From positions 40,896 to 104,895 of the forward strand of contig VSDK01013728.1 in the NCBI GenBank assembly GCA_009767595.1: a DNA stretch of 64,000 bases. Direction: 5' to 3'. Shown here piece by piece: positions 48,130-58,360 of the stretch. The position numbers and the translations under genes are program-made. The DNA is from Symbiodinium kawagutii. Taxonomy: Eukaryota; Sar; Dinophyceae; Suessiales; Symbiodiniaceae. The notes below the pieces were generated by a model. It saw only the letters and a list, made by a program, of their open reading frames with translations. It had not been told where the DNA came from and ran no database searches. Each line of letters begins with the position of its first letter. Position 1 is the first letter of the stretch.

Positions 48130-48902
48130 TTACGGCAATGTAACACTACGCATTTGGTGGCTGTCCATGGGCCTCTCACCAAGGCAACAAAGTGCAACAT
48201 TGTTCCTGCCACCCCTGGCTAAGCAAATGGGTTCATGGCTTGATGCTGAGGTGAAAAGGGTTGAGCAAGGGAGTGAGGGAGTCAGGGGGAAATGAAAGAG
48301 GAATGGAAGTGAGCGTACGAGGAGTGCACGAGTGAGCGTACGAGGAGTGCACGAGTGAGAGGATTGAAGTGGGTGAAGCGAAGTCAAGCGACAATGAGGT
48401 GAGATAAAGGTGAGGAGAAGGTGAGAAGGTGAGAAGGTGAGAAGGTAAGAAGGTGAGAAGGAATTAGGTTGGAGTGCAAGTAAGTGGACGAGTGTGCTTG
48501 TGCGGACGCGAGTGAATGAGCAAGGGGTGTGTGTGTGTGTATGTGTGTCTATGTGTCTGTGTGCGGCAACCATTCCTTCCTCGTTCCCAGCCTGCCGGAT
48601 CAACCGTTTGAAGGCGTGAATTTCACCGTAAAGGTTTGGAGAGCTGATCACTTCCTCCTCAGCTGAAGCATTATTTCAGTCAAAAAGGTCATGAAAACAT
48701 GGCTCTCAGCACAAAAGGGATCTGATCAGATTGTGCTTTCCAGGTTCCTGCTCGGCCAACACCTCTTGCTTGATACGCTCTTTCCTTTCTGCTTCCTCCT
48801 CAAGGGAAACTGCCGCATCTCTGAAGCAAACCTTCTCACCCATCAACCGATGCTTCAAAAATGCCCGTGGCTGGATAGACTCAACCCATCGGAATTTCAG
48901 AA
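48130..48902 (-). CDS. Candidate exons of a charged helical protein
   Basis: The exon 48,902-48,741 follows CTGGCACAG and reads FRWVESIQPRAFLKHRLMG, then DAAVSLEEEAERKERIKQE, a coiled-coil-like charged stretch. The next exon begins at 48,663 after AATGCTTCAG and reads EEEVISSPNLYGEIHAFKR, then LIRQAGNEEGMVAAH. Phases join exactly (G plus CT gives Ala) if the intron 48,740-48,664 uses a GA donor. A last small block at about 48,215-48,130 ends MRSVTLP and stop. The part from about 48,240 to 48,540 is a repeat-bearing intron. The family is unknown. Confidence 0.5.
48240..48545 (+). repeat. GAGTGAGCGTACGAGGAGTGCAC and GAGAAGGT minisatellites
   Basis: A 22-bp duplication at about 48,310-48,355, then GAGAAGGT octamers at about 48,415-48,460, then (GT)n near 48,530. 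They lie within a probable intron of the minus-strand gene. Confidence 0.7.
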
Positions 48903-49019
48903 CTGTGCCAGGTTCACATTTGACAATTTAAAACTTGAATTGAGCCAAGTCCGTGCTTCGCTGTGCTATCTCCCTTGAAAAACACAACTGCTCATACGAA
49001 AGTAGTCACATAACAGTTC

Positions 49020-49450
49020 AAACGTGAAGGTGCGCACTCTTGGTAAGACACTCTTGGTAAAACACTCTTCGTGAGATTTCAGTGACACTATTGCAGTGAC
49101 ACTCTTGCAGTGACACTCTTGGAAAAACGGTCTTGGTAAGACACAATTGTGGGAAATTTTAGGAGTTGCACATATTTACACTTTTGGAGTGACGCTCTCA
49201 GTGAGACACTCTCGGAGTGACTCTTACTGAGAAATTCTTGGAGTAGCAGTCTTGCAGAGACGTTCTGCGCAAGACACTCTTGGCAGACACTCTGTGAGTG
49301 ACACTCTTCGGGTGACCCTCTTAGCGATACACTCTTGGAGTGACACTCTTGGAGAGACATCCTTATTGTGGCACTCTTGGACGGAGACACTCTTGGGGTG
49401 ACACTCTTGGCGAGACACTCTTGGAGCGTCACTCTTGGTTACACTGTCTC
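49020..49450 (+). repeat. GACACTCTTGG minisatellite
   Basis: GACACTCTTGG or GACACTCTCGG recurs about every 18-22 bases for more than 400 bases, with degenerate spacers. Both minus frames that look protein-like here are repeat products. Confidence 0.8.
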
Positions 49451-49454
49451 AGTA

Positions 49455-49552
49455 AATGAAAAAAACAGAAAGAAACAGAAACAAACAAAAACAAACAAAA
49501 AGAAAGAGGAAACAAAAAGAAAAAAGAAACAAAAACGAAAAAGAAACAAAAA

Positions 49553-49613
<61 letters not shown>
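49455..49613 (+). repeat. A-rich tract and (AAAG)n microsatellite
   Basis: AAACA/AAAAAG words pass into about 15 perfect AAAG units at 49,554-49,613. Confidence 0.9.
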
Positions 49614-49615
<2 letters not shown>

Positions 49616-49674
49616 GGATGGACTCAGTCAGCTCGCTCCCTCTCTCGTTTCACTGAAGCCTGTCTCGCGTCAAT

Positions 49675-49990
49675 TCAGACGTTCTCCTCCTCCATCAGCC
49701 GTCGTTGTTCTTCCTCCTCCAGCCGCTTCTGCCTCCGGCTTCGGCGCTTGGGCGCAGCTAAATCAGAGACCTGGAAACGGCGCAAAAGCGAAGCACTAAA
49801 TTCACATTGAATCAAACTCCAGGCATAGTTAGATGGTCATAGCAAAGAAGCGCCCTAGGTTTCCGGACGTCAAACTTGAGGCCACGCATGGAAGTTTTCG
49901 GCACATCTTGCATATTTTTTCCGTGTGCACTTGGCCCAGTGAAGCATAATGCCTCAGCTCGTGCCCTTTTCGTGTCTCAAAAGCTAAATT
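49675..49990 (-). CDS. Candidate exons with Arg/Glu-rich C-terminus
   Basis: The exon 49,770-49,675 follows CCGTTTCCAG. Its 31 codons read LAAPKRRSRRQKRLEEEEQ, then RRLMEEENV and stop. The basic-then-acidic pattern suggests a charged single helix or nuclear-type tail. A GT (GTCTGA) directly after EEEN could instead be a donor, so the stop may be intronic. An upstream block at about 49,990-49,830 reads ETRKGHELRHYASLGQVHT, then ICKMCRKLPCVASS. It contains a CxxC pair. Confidence 0.42.
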
Positions 49991-50187
49991 GGCAACGAGC
50001 ACTGATTTGCCACGTGTCCTGATTAGTCGTGGAGGTTAGCAAAGATAGAAACCATGCTGACAGCAACAAATTATTCCATTCTCATTCTGAGGGAGTGGCA
50101 GCATTGTAGCACTGTCCATAGGTGAATTATTTGCATATCTTCTTTCCTTTCTTGTCTTTTCTTTTCTTGTGATTTCTTCTTATGCTT

Positions 50188-50312
50188 TTCTTCCTTCCTT
50201 CCTTGCTTTCCTCCTTCCTTCCTTCCTTCCTTCCTTTCTGTCTTGCTGGATTTCTGTCGTTCTGCCTTCCTTCCTTCCTTCCTTCCTTCCTTCCTTCCTT
50301 TCTTTCTACCTC
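50188..50312 (+). repeat. (CCTT)n microsatellite in two blocks
   Basis: CCTT/CTTT tetramers at about 50,188-50,238 and about 50,265-50,305. The minus frame becomes Lys/Glu/Gly/Arg repeat beyond the coding-like part. Confidence 0.9.
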
Positions 50313-50990
50313 TTCTATCATGCTACATTGCAGAGACCTTGTCGGCAAGTTACCGCAGCGATCAAAGAAAGGCTCAGCACGGGAAGGAGGCCTCACAATA
50401 GCTATGTCAAGCGTTGCAAGTCGAAGCAAGGAAACGGTGACGTAAATCATCAATCTTCGAAAAATAATTGTGAAGTTAATTGCAATTATATAAATCATAA
50501 TCATTTGTCTGCAGGTAATATGATATGTTTGTGAAGCTTGTCGAATACCAAAGTTCACGTCTAAAGTATACGCATTCTCGGGCAAACCCTTGATGGATCG
50601 ATTTGTAAAGTCTTTAATCTTGAAGACCCAAGGTTTGAAAGGCGTGTGTGTTTGTGCGTTTGTGTTTGTTTGTGTGTCTGTGTGCTTTGTTTGGATGTGG
50701 CTACCTGCAAGGCCAAAGATCTGAGGCTCCCAGCCGCGGCGAGCCTGCCCAAGACCCCACAAATCATCTTGTTTTCATGTTGAAAAATATCGAAAGACTC
50801 GAAAAGGACGAATCTCCCATCTCTCCCATCTCTCTCTGAATCTTCCTTTCTATTGAGGCAATTCAGCTTCGTGATGTGTAGCTCTCGAGGCACAACTTTT
50901 GCATCAGTCCATGCGCTCAAGAAAGCCAATGGCATCTGTCTCCTGTCCCAGGAGGCATCGCACGGAGAACGGAGGGAGCTGGCCAAGGCT
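50300..50990 (-). CDS. Candidate exons, unknown protein
   Basis: Minus blocks are: about 50,986-50,780 (SWDRRQMPLAFLSAWTDAK, then VVPRELHITKLNCLNRK), about 50,615-50,535 after GTCTTCAAG (IKDFTNRSIKGLPENAYTL, then DVNFGIRQAS), and about 50,410-50,320 (RPPSRAEPFFDRCGNLPTR). A (CA)n tract lies between the first two. Order and strand fit one gene that may continue toward 49,675. No family is recognised. Confidence 0.38.
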
Positions 50991-51146
50991 CATGGACCGC
51001 CACTGGACAAGAAAAAGACAGAAAAACTTACATAAACAGAAAAACTTACATAAACTTATTAAGATACAAAAAGGTGTAAAAACTTCATAAACAGATGAAC
51101 AGCTCGACTATGCTGCGCTCATGCGTCCTCCCAGCGTGGAGGAAAG

Positions 51147-51984
51147 GTGTGCTGCCTGCTTTCAGCTTCACGCACCATCTCAGGTGGACGGCGTGGTCCA
51201 AATGGCCGACGGAAGCGGCCTGGCGCTGGACTGGATGAGTTTACAGTGGCAGAACTCAACAAGCTGAACTCATCTTTCAACTTGTTGAAATCTATCCTTC
51301 AACTCACAATCTCTCTTTCAATTCAAGCCTGAACGTTGGAACGGTTCTTTTCTTCTGGTGGTCCCATGTAGGGATTCTGCAGGCACCCAGTCGCCAATCA
51401 ACATCTTCTCAGCGCTGGCGTCTGATTGCTGGCCTTCGGTCCACCAGAATTGGAGAAGGACAACTGCAGCATGGTCAAATATCAATTGTTCGATACCGCC
51501 AGCAAACCTTCTTGGAGAAAAGCACAAATGAATCTAACAAAATGCTAGGAAAAGCGCTATGATACAGGTCACCTGGCATCTGGAATGGCTGTAATTTATC
51601 ATGACGCATGGGTGGTGTGCGCTTACAGCTGTCTTGTTCCGAAAGGTGGGATTGCTTGGCTTGGTTCCGGACAAAGGTGACAGATTCGTAAGCCTCGCCC
51701 ATCCTCCGCGATACACAGTTCCACTACTTGTCACAGGTCACTATTTACTGGTGGCAGGACGCAACAATGCTTTGATCTGCCGAATTGTGACCAGCTACAG
51801 ATGGAAAGGCCTCATCCAAATAACGACGGCATCGGCCGCAGAATGGCCCGTGGCCACAAGGTACAGCAAAGAAGTCAGTGCCCACTATACCACCCTTGGT
51901 GCTCAAGGAAACAATGGAGGACACATCGCGTCCATGCTATGGGTTTTATTCTGCATCGAAACCTCCTTTCTCAGATATACATAA
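51147..51984 (+). CDS. Possible plus-strand exons, unknown protein
   Basis: Two plus frames are moderately protein-like. About 51,190-51,332 reads RRKRPGAGLDEFTVAELNK. About 51,640-51,930 reads LVPDKGDRFVSLAHPPRYT, then VPLLVTGHYLLVAGRNNAL. No splice borders are clear and minus frames overlap. Weak. Confidence 0.2.
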
Positions 51985-52109
51985 ATATATGTATGTATGT
52001 ATATATATATATACATACATGTGTGTGTAATTATCTACATTTATATTTAGATTTAAATATATATATATATATATACATAACACTTTTTTTCTTCACATTT
52101 CTTCACCAG

Positions 52110-52430
52110 GGCACTTTGCAAAAGCAGCACTGTGAAGAAGTGTGGCCCAGGTCCTCGGTGTCGCCATCTCCACTTGAGCCCAGCTGTAGAAACTTCACGT
52201 TACGAGCGTTGCTTTTTACTTTCCACAGCCACGAGGCCAAGGGGCAGGCACCGAAGGCAAAGCTTTGGGCCTGGTCTTGGCTTTGCCTGCTGGAATGCCT
52301 GCCAGAACCAATGGGTTTGTTTCAAGTTGAATCATACCCACTTTCTTTCCCAACGCATCTTCGCCTTTCTTTCCTTTGGCTCTTGACCGACTCTTTCCAA
52401 AGAAAACCACGTGTCACCGGCCCGCAGACA
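52110..52430 (-). CDS. Candidate 3' exons, unknown protein
   Basis: A minus block at about 52,410-52,216 is basic (RSRAKGKKGEDALGKKVGM, then IQLETNPLVLAG). One at about 52,195-52,110, after TTTCTACAG, reads LGSSGDGDTEDLGHTSSQC and ends FCKVPW stop. They may be the last exons of the TPR-like gene upstream on the same strand. Confidence 0.33.
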
Positions 52431-52799
52431 GGATTACCGTTACTGTCGCAGAAGGTTCCAGCAATTCCAATCAGTGAAGGCCTTTTAGACCAAAGACAAC
52501 TGTGCCTATCGGGATCGCCCCATCTCAGTTGCAGACTGACTGCTCGTTGCAAACTGCTGGACCAACTAGTCACATCAACTTTTTTTTAACGCAGGTGGTT
52601 AATGGCACAGTTCATTCAATCTATGGGCTGTAGAGGATGAGCAGTCAAGACGAGGCAAGTGGCAAACAAGCGGAAGACAAGGCGGAAACTATGCGGAAAG
52701 AACGTTGGAACAAGACACTGCCTTAGTGGAAGACAAGGCATCTAAGTATTCTAAGTCAAATGCCAAAGAAGATAAACAATGCCCCGCACTGCACACCGC

Positions 52800-54045
52800 A
52801 CCTTGACAGTGCGTCGATCTGCACTTTGAGCTCGACGCCCAACTCATTGGGGCCATAACCTAAAAGGCAAAGAACGACAAAGGTCAGATCCCACAGCACA
52901 GGGCATCACATTGTGGATCGACGTGAAACGTCGTGGAACGTTGTGCCAAGAAGCGACAGATGCGGTCAAAAGCCGCCTTTACACGAGCATCATCTGGGTC
53001 AAGGGAGAAGGCGACGGAGTATGCAAAGTAAGCGTCCCTGGCGAAGTGTTGGCTCTCGACAACCCACATTGCCATCCTGCTCAGACGCAATGGTCAAATG
53101 CCACCAGGACACCTAAATCGTTCCAGTGCTTCCAGCGCACATCCTCGCCGGAAGTGCGCCTGCCAGTAGTGCTCTTGAATTCATCTATGCCAATTCAGAG
53201 CCTCTTTGTAGCTGAGAGCAACGGTTTCAGAGTTGCATATCTCAACCAAGAATTCCGAATTCATTCTGACCTTGGGATTACCTCATGACATGAATACATA
53301 GTAAATCATAGTAGCGCTCCAGAGTATGTAGTACTCCATGGTTGTACTTCATAGTATCTCGAGTTGCGCCTTGACATTGTTGGCGTCAAATTTCAGAGCT
53401 TCATTGCTGTACTTCAGAGCAAGTTGCAGCATGTGCCTGACCTCAGCACCATGCCACGCCACGCCATACAACAGCTGTGGCCCAGAGGGTGCTCTAAGGG
53501 CTGAACCCAGGGCCAGCGGCCTTGCAAAGGCGCCACTTTCAGTGCCATGAGGGCAGCGTTGCCTGAGGCTGAGCTCACGACCATGACTCTTCATTTCTTA
53601 AAAATGCTGTTTCAACACATGTTTGCTCCACATTTATTGCTTGAATAGCCTTAATTTCAAAAAAGAGAGGGTCTGAGCCAGCTCTGAATCACTGTTCCAT
53701 GTGGACCTGACCAGTTGGTACAAGTTGCACAAGACAGCAGCACGTCCCATATCAGGCCAATGCTCCAACATTTCCTGCCAATGCGAGCCAAACATAGCCA
53801 AACCATTCACCTGTCAAAACCCATGCAAGTTCCCCAGTTCGCCGGCAGTCCTCGTACATCCTTGGTTTTGCAAATGCAGTATCTATCCCCTTGACTACTT
53901 TGAACAGACTCAGACATCAACAGCACTGTATGGGATCCATCATGTCCGTCATGCTTCCAAGGCTCCGCAAGGCACTTGCATGCTTTCCCGCTCTTGCAGC
54001 AGCATCAGCCAGATCCTTCCCAGTGCACGTTGCCAAGGGACGTCA
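52800..54045 (-). CDS. Candidate multi-exon TPR-like protein gene
   Basis: Ordered minus exons are as follows. About 54,040-53,926 reads KDLADAAARAGKHASALRS. 53,810-53,707 (TTTTGACAG before, GTCCAC after) reads MFGSHWQEMLEHWPDMGRA, then VLCNLYQLV. About 53,455-53,355 reads LALKYSNEALKFDANNVKA. About 53,190-53,115 reads YWQAHFRRGCALEALERF. About 53,090-52,950, after GAGCAG, reads HFARDAYFAYSVAFSLDPD, then DARVKAAFDRICRFLAQ. About 52,858-52,801, after CTTTTAG, reads YGPNELGVELKVQIDALS. The third, fourth and fifth blocks show tetratricopeptide spacing (bulky, Gly/Ala, Ala, then Asp/Pro turn). TPRs are helical protein-binding repeats, so an adaptor or co-chaperone role is possible but unproven. 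Missing exons are likely. Confidence 0.45.
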
Positions 54046-54835
54046 CACCAAAGCGTTCCTAAATGGCCAAACAAATAGGTTACCTTAATGAAATAGCAAC
54101 TTGAAGTGATTTGAGTTGTCATATAGTGGGGACAACTTGCCACTTTATCGACAGCCCTGAAGTAATTCACGGCCTGCTGATGTGGGCTTGACGATTGAAT
54201 GATGCCAAGTTTCGTTTCAAAGCACTACTCACGGCAATGTCATTACAAGAGTCTCCCGACGATCTCAAACCCAATTCCAATTCTATACAGCAACGACCAC
54301 CTACGAGAGTGAGGACATGTGAGGACGCAAAAATCGAAGGCCCCAACTGAGCCATGTGATCTGGGCAACGCCATCGGCGAAAACGAAAGCCAAGCACGCG
54401 CCAAAAAAGTTGTGTGGGGCCCAGTCAGGGTGGAAGCTTACGTGGCTGCATATTTTCGTCAACCCAGGGCAGAAATTTGCGAATGCTGTTGACACGCGTC
54501 AATGTCAAAACAAGCCCTTTGGTCAACTCCCCATTCCCCATGACCGGCCCAAGGCTTCATCTTGCATCTGTTCATGCCAATCCCCTGTTCAATCTGGAAT
54601 GCCACAATTCAAAAGTCTTCTTTTGGGGCTGAGAAACCGGGAACTGCAACAAGCAAAGCACGTTGAAACCCGTCACACTGAGGTTGGGTTCGCACTCACA
54701 TGTAGCTTCTGGTAGTGCCAACAGTGATGCGGAGCCCGGTACAAAGTTCGGACCCGGCAGTGCCAACGCCCAAGCCTGAATGAATAAGAAAAAATCCAGG
54801 AAAAATTAGGACTGGGGACTGGCCAACAAATCAAG

Positions 54836-55385
54836 ATGCACCCTCCTCGCACCAAGCGGCGCAAGACCGCCGAGGAGGTGAGCCCCTGAAACTTCGAGAA
54901 AAAAGATGTGTTTTCTGAGATCGTCCTTCTGTTCCTGCATCTCAGGGCAAAGGCCAGGATTACCTCAGAGACAAGAGAGCAGCACCAGGTCAAAGAGCCG
55001 GTAAGTTGAGATGATAAGAGTCTGGTTAGCGGAGGCTGACAGCAAACGTGATGATAGTAGCCTTAGGATGCCGCAATTCTCTGGTGCCTCGCGTTGCTCT
55101 TGGGGCTGCTCGGCTGTTCCACAAGGCTCCTTTACCTTTCGCGATGGCTGAAAGGCAGCTGCGTCGGACTGGATGATGCTGAGGTCAGAAGGAACTTGCT
55201 TCGCAACCACACTGTCCGCAATGCCTGCACCTGACATTGTTGATCATGTGGGAGCGGAGATGGTCGCCAAGTGCTCAGTGGGTGCCTGCAATTGCAAGTG
55301 CCAACAAGACTTTTATCAAAGGCAATTGAACGATGTGGAACACAAGTGCCGGGGTTTCAAGGAGAAATTTCGGGGTGTCCCTTGA
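54836..55385 (+). CDS. Candidate three-exon gene, small Cys-containing protein
   Basis: Exon 1 (54,836-54,877) starts with ATG and reads MHPPRTKRRKTAEE, then a GTGAGC donor. Exon 2 (54,946-55,000), after CATCTCAG, reads GKGQDYLRDKRAAPGQRA, then GTAAGT. Exon 3 (55,159-55,385), after AAAGGCAG, completes an Ala codon and stays open to TGA. All phases agree, giving about 107 residues. The N-terminus is basic, nuclear-signal-like (PPRTKRRK). Exon 3 carries a cysteine cluster (CSVGACNCKC) and a charged helix. A further acceptor at 55,701 (TTTTTGCCAG) before QQFALHGLREVLF suggests an alternative longer end. The family is unknown. It is transcribed away from the TPR-like gene. Confidence 0.42.
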
Positions 55386-55454
55386 TGGTGGCACCCCTCA
55401 AACGTCGAAAGATCATCATTTGTGTGGAAACGACTAGGCACACACACATATAAA

Positions 55455-55581
55455 GAGAGAGAGAGAGAGAAAAAAAAAAACATGTATATATATATATATA
55501 TATATACAAATATATATGTATATATGTATATATATGTACATTCTTTTATTGACTGATTGTTCAAAAATGCATTTATATATA

Positions 55582-55620
<39 letters not shown>
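55455..55620 (+). repeat. (GA)n and (AT)n microsatellites
   Basis: A (GA)n and poly-A stretch at 55,455-55,480 and TATATA runs at about 55,486-55,540 and 55,575-55,618. They lie in the possible last intron of the plus-strand gene. Confidence 0.85.
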
Positions 55621-55622
<2 letters not shown>

Positions 55623-55780
55623 TTGTTTATTTGTTTTTTTTATCTAGATCAACACCTATTTATGCTAATCTATTATTGGCATCTATGTTTCTTTTTGCCA
55701 GGGTGTCCAACAGTTTGCCCTCCACGGGCTTCGTGAAGTTTTGTTTGCATGCATGGAGAACTAAATGAATGAATAAAAAA

Positions 55781-55945
55781 TTGAAATATAAATGAATGAA
55801 TGAATGAACGAACGAACGAACGAACGAACGAACGAACGAACGAATGAGTGAATGAATGAATGAATGAATGAGTGAGTGAATGAATGAATGAATGAGTGAG
55901 TGAATGAATGAATGAACGAATGAATGAATGAATAAATGAATGAAT
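55781..55945 (+). repeat. (GAAT)n / (GAAC)n tetranucleotide array
   Basis: AATG tetramers change to a block of AACG (about 55,806-55,842), then back, with GAGT variants. Confidence 0.9.
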
Positions 55946-56183
55946 GCATCAATTCATATGTGTTCAAACAAAAAGAGAAATTCGCACAGAAAATGAATAA
56001 GCAACTTTGACAATAGAAAATATGCAAATACAAAAATAAATAGATATATAAAGCACCCTTTGTTCAGATTTGTTGACGTTGGAACTTACCTGCCAAAATA
56101 ATATTTTTGTTGATCAGAAGAGGCGGTCTTCCACACTGCCCGTGTCTCAACATTGCACATTCATGACCCATCTGCGACCCTTC

Positions 56184-57108
56184 ATGACCCTTCTTGTACC
56201 GAACAAGTGTCATTCCATGTCATTCCCAAACTGGATCGCTGCACCGGAACTTTCCGATGCTGCGCCCGAACCTAAAGTGGATGCGCCGAAGCCCGCCGGA
56301 AACCTACCTGGACGCACCGACTGCTGAAGCAGAACCTGCCTCTGCTGCGGATCTGCACTGGAACCCTGAGCCCAAGGTAGATGCTACGTGCTGCAACGTG
56401 CTGGAACCTCTTGACACTGCAGTGGATCGCACCGAAGCCAATCTAAGACCCCAGAGCAAACAATGTTTCGCTGTCAAGGGAAAACGGAGCCCGTTGGAAC
56501 TTCAGAAAGCATCTGCGCTAGAACGCTCCACAAGTCACTGCTCCGGAACCTTCCGAAACCTCATCAGCCATCTGCACCGAACCTTCCGGAACTTCACCAG
56601 GTATCGCGCTGGAACCCTCCAAAACTCATCAGGTAACTGCACTGAAACTCAGGTATGAATCAGGACCGGAACCTTCCGGAACCTGATCAACTATCTGCAC
56701 CGGAACCCTCCAGAACCTCATCGACTATCTGCTCAAGAACCTTCCGGAATTTCAGTATGCATCTGCACCTGGACCTTTTCGGAACCTCACCAAGTTTCTG
56801 CGCCCGAATCTGCGGAAACTTCATCGAACCCTCCGGAACTTCATCGGCTGTCTGCACCAGAATCATCCGGAACCTGGCTATCTTCACAGGAACCCTCCGA
56901 AACCACATCAGCTATCTGCAGCGGAACGTCAGGAACCTCATCGGATATCTGTGCCAGAACCCTCCGAACCTCACCACATATCCGCACCGGAACTCTCCGG
57001 AACCTCTACACCGGAACCTTTCGCCGGAACCTTCAGGAACCTCACCCGGTTATCCGGAACCTGGTGTTGAAGCTGCGCCGGATTGCACCAGAGCTAATCT
57101 GGGCTAAA
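56184..57108 (+). repeat. Degenerate CCGGAACCT minisatellite
   Basis: CCGGAACCTTCCGGAACCTCATC-type words recur about every 30 bases for 900 bases. All three plus frames are open over long spans because the unit contains no stop codon in any frame. One frame reads Pro/Glu/Ser-rich with repeated PEPS. Coding is possible (a proline-rich repeat protein) but cannot be told from repeat openness. It lies just beyond the 3' side of the retroelement. Confidence 0.6.
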
Positions 57109-57439
57109 GACCCTACAGCAAAGTGTTGCTGAAGGGAATCAAGAAATAAACAAATAAATAGATAGACAGAGAAATGCATACGTACATAAATAATTAAACA
57201 AATGCAAACAAATATGCACATATCATTCTTTGACACTCAAAGCTGCGCGCCCCTGTACTTTTTGCCGCACAGCAATGGAAGTCAGTTGTGGTGCAGTGGG
57301 CCTTAAAAGGACAGGCTCTAGAAACCGCCTGTGGCACCACTGACACACCCGCAGGTGGCCACCAGCTAGGCACAACTAGCCCAGCCAAACAAATTGAAAA
57401 AGAAAAGGACTAAAGGGAGAGCACCACTACAACTCCCAA

Positions 57440-58360
57440 TCATCTCAATTTGTCTCTTGCGCAGCGAAGGACCAAGGCTCGGAGTGGAATTCGAAAGTGG
57501 CGGAGCAGTTGTTTTGCCCGATCAGTGAGGCGCATCCGCACTAAAGTAGCCCTGGCATCATCCAAATAAATTCGAGCAGTGGCCTGATCACGCCACCGGC
57601 CCAATATCATCACAGCTTCAAGGTTGTTAGTGCGCAAGTAGTAGGCTGTCGCTCCTCCTCGTCGAAGGCTATACGGGACGAGGCTCAAAGCTTGAACCTC
57701 AAAGAAGTTGCAAAAGGCCCGGAAAACATTTCGAAAGTGTGAAAGGGAGTAGGTCCAGAGAAACTTTCCCGCAGGAAGTTGCAAAAGTATGAATTGCACC
57801 AGGCCCGCAAGCCGTGAATCATGGAGAGCTATGCTTTGTTGAGCTCCCCTAGAAGTTTTCGAGGTGGCAATTCGTAGAACAATGGACCCATCCGAAGAGT
57901 CGACCAAAAAGTCTTCCGGGTAGAGCTGTAAAAGTTCCTGGGTACGCAGGAAAAAAGTGAAACCCACCAAAAAAGTGAGGGCCAGACCAGGCCAATGTCT
58001 GTAGAGGGCCAATCCCACAAAGCCTTGAATGATTTCCCAGGTGACGGGAGTAGCACGAGCTGGAGCATGCTGCCTCGTCCAGTTGTTGTACCACTGCTGA
58101 CTGATGGCAAGCTCTCGCCTCATTCTGGGGTACAAACGGCGAATGCCTGACAACAACCATCCAGCTTTGGTCAACGTCTCTCCCTCCTGGTAGAGATGGT
58201 TTATGTAATTGGCCACGGCCTGGTCAAGGCGAGAGTAAGAGCGTGGTGGCCGCTGTCCTTGAAATTCCAAATGTTGCAGAAATAGTGAAACTTCTCGTTG
58301 ATACAGGGTCAGGGTTCGTCGGGAGATGCCAGCATATTTAAGGTGTTCTCTGCGACTCAT
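57440..58360 (-). CDS. Tyrosine recombinase (ORF3)
   Basis: 306 codons from an ATG that overlaps the ORF2 stop as ATGA. The N-terminal half (about 1-110) is helical and fits the core-binding domain. The catalytic half shows Arg139 (FLRTQE), Lys168 (TSKTSRG), a YSLRRGG box at 230-236 where the usual box is HxxR, Trp256 (LGRWRD) in the second His/Trp position, and nucleophile Tyr265 (ARIYLDD). In DIRS-type elements this enzyme joins the circular cDNA to the genome through a 3'-phosphotyrosine intermediate and makes no target duplication. Only the first box histidine is replaced (Tyr230). Length is normal for the family. Expression probably depends on reinitiation after ORF2. Confidence 0.85.
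   Translation of the reverse strand: MSRREHLKYAGISRRTLTLYQREVSLFLQHLEFQGQRPPRSYSRLDQAVANYINHLYQEGETLTKAGWLLSGIRRLYPRMRRELAISQQWYNNWTRQHAPARATPVTWEIIQGFVGLALYRHWPGLALTFLVGFTFFLRTQELLQLYPEDFLVDSSDGSIVLRIATSKTSRGAQQSIALHDSRLAGLVQFILLQLPAGKFLWTYSLSHFRNVFRAFCNFFEVQALSLVPYSLRRGGATAYYLRTNNLEAVMILGRWRDQATARIYLDDARATLVRMRLTDRAKQLLRHFRIPLRALVLRCARDKLR

Noticed and set aside
49088..49432. 114-codon minus frame with Ser/Gln/Cys periodicity
   Set aside because: Translation of the GACACTCTTGG minisatellite.
57407..57415. GGACTAAAG shared with 63,881-63,889 as a terminal direct repeat
   Set aside because: Nine bases without flanking similarity is within chance for this window.
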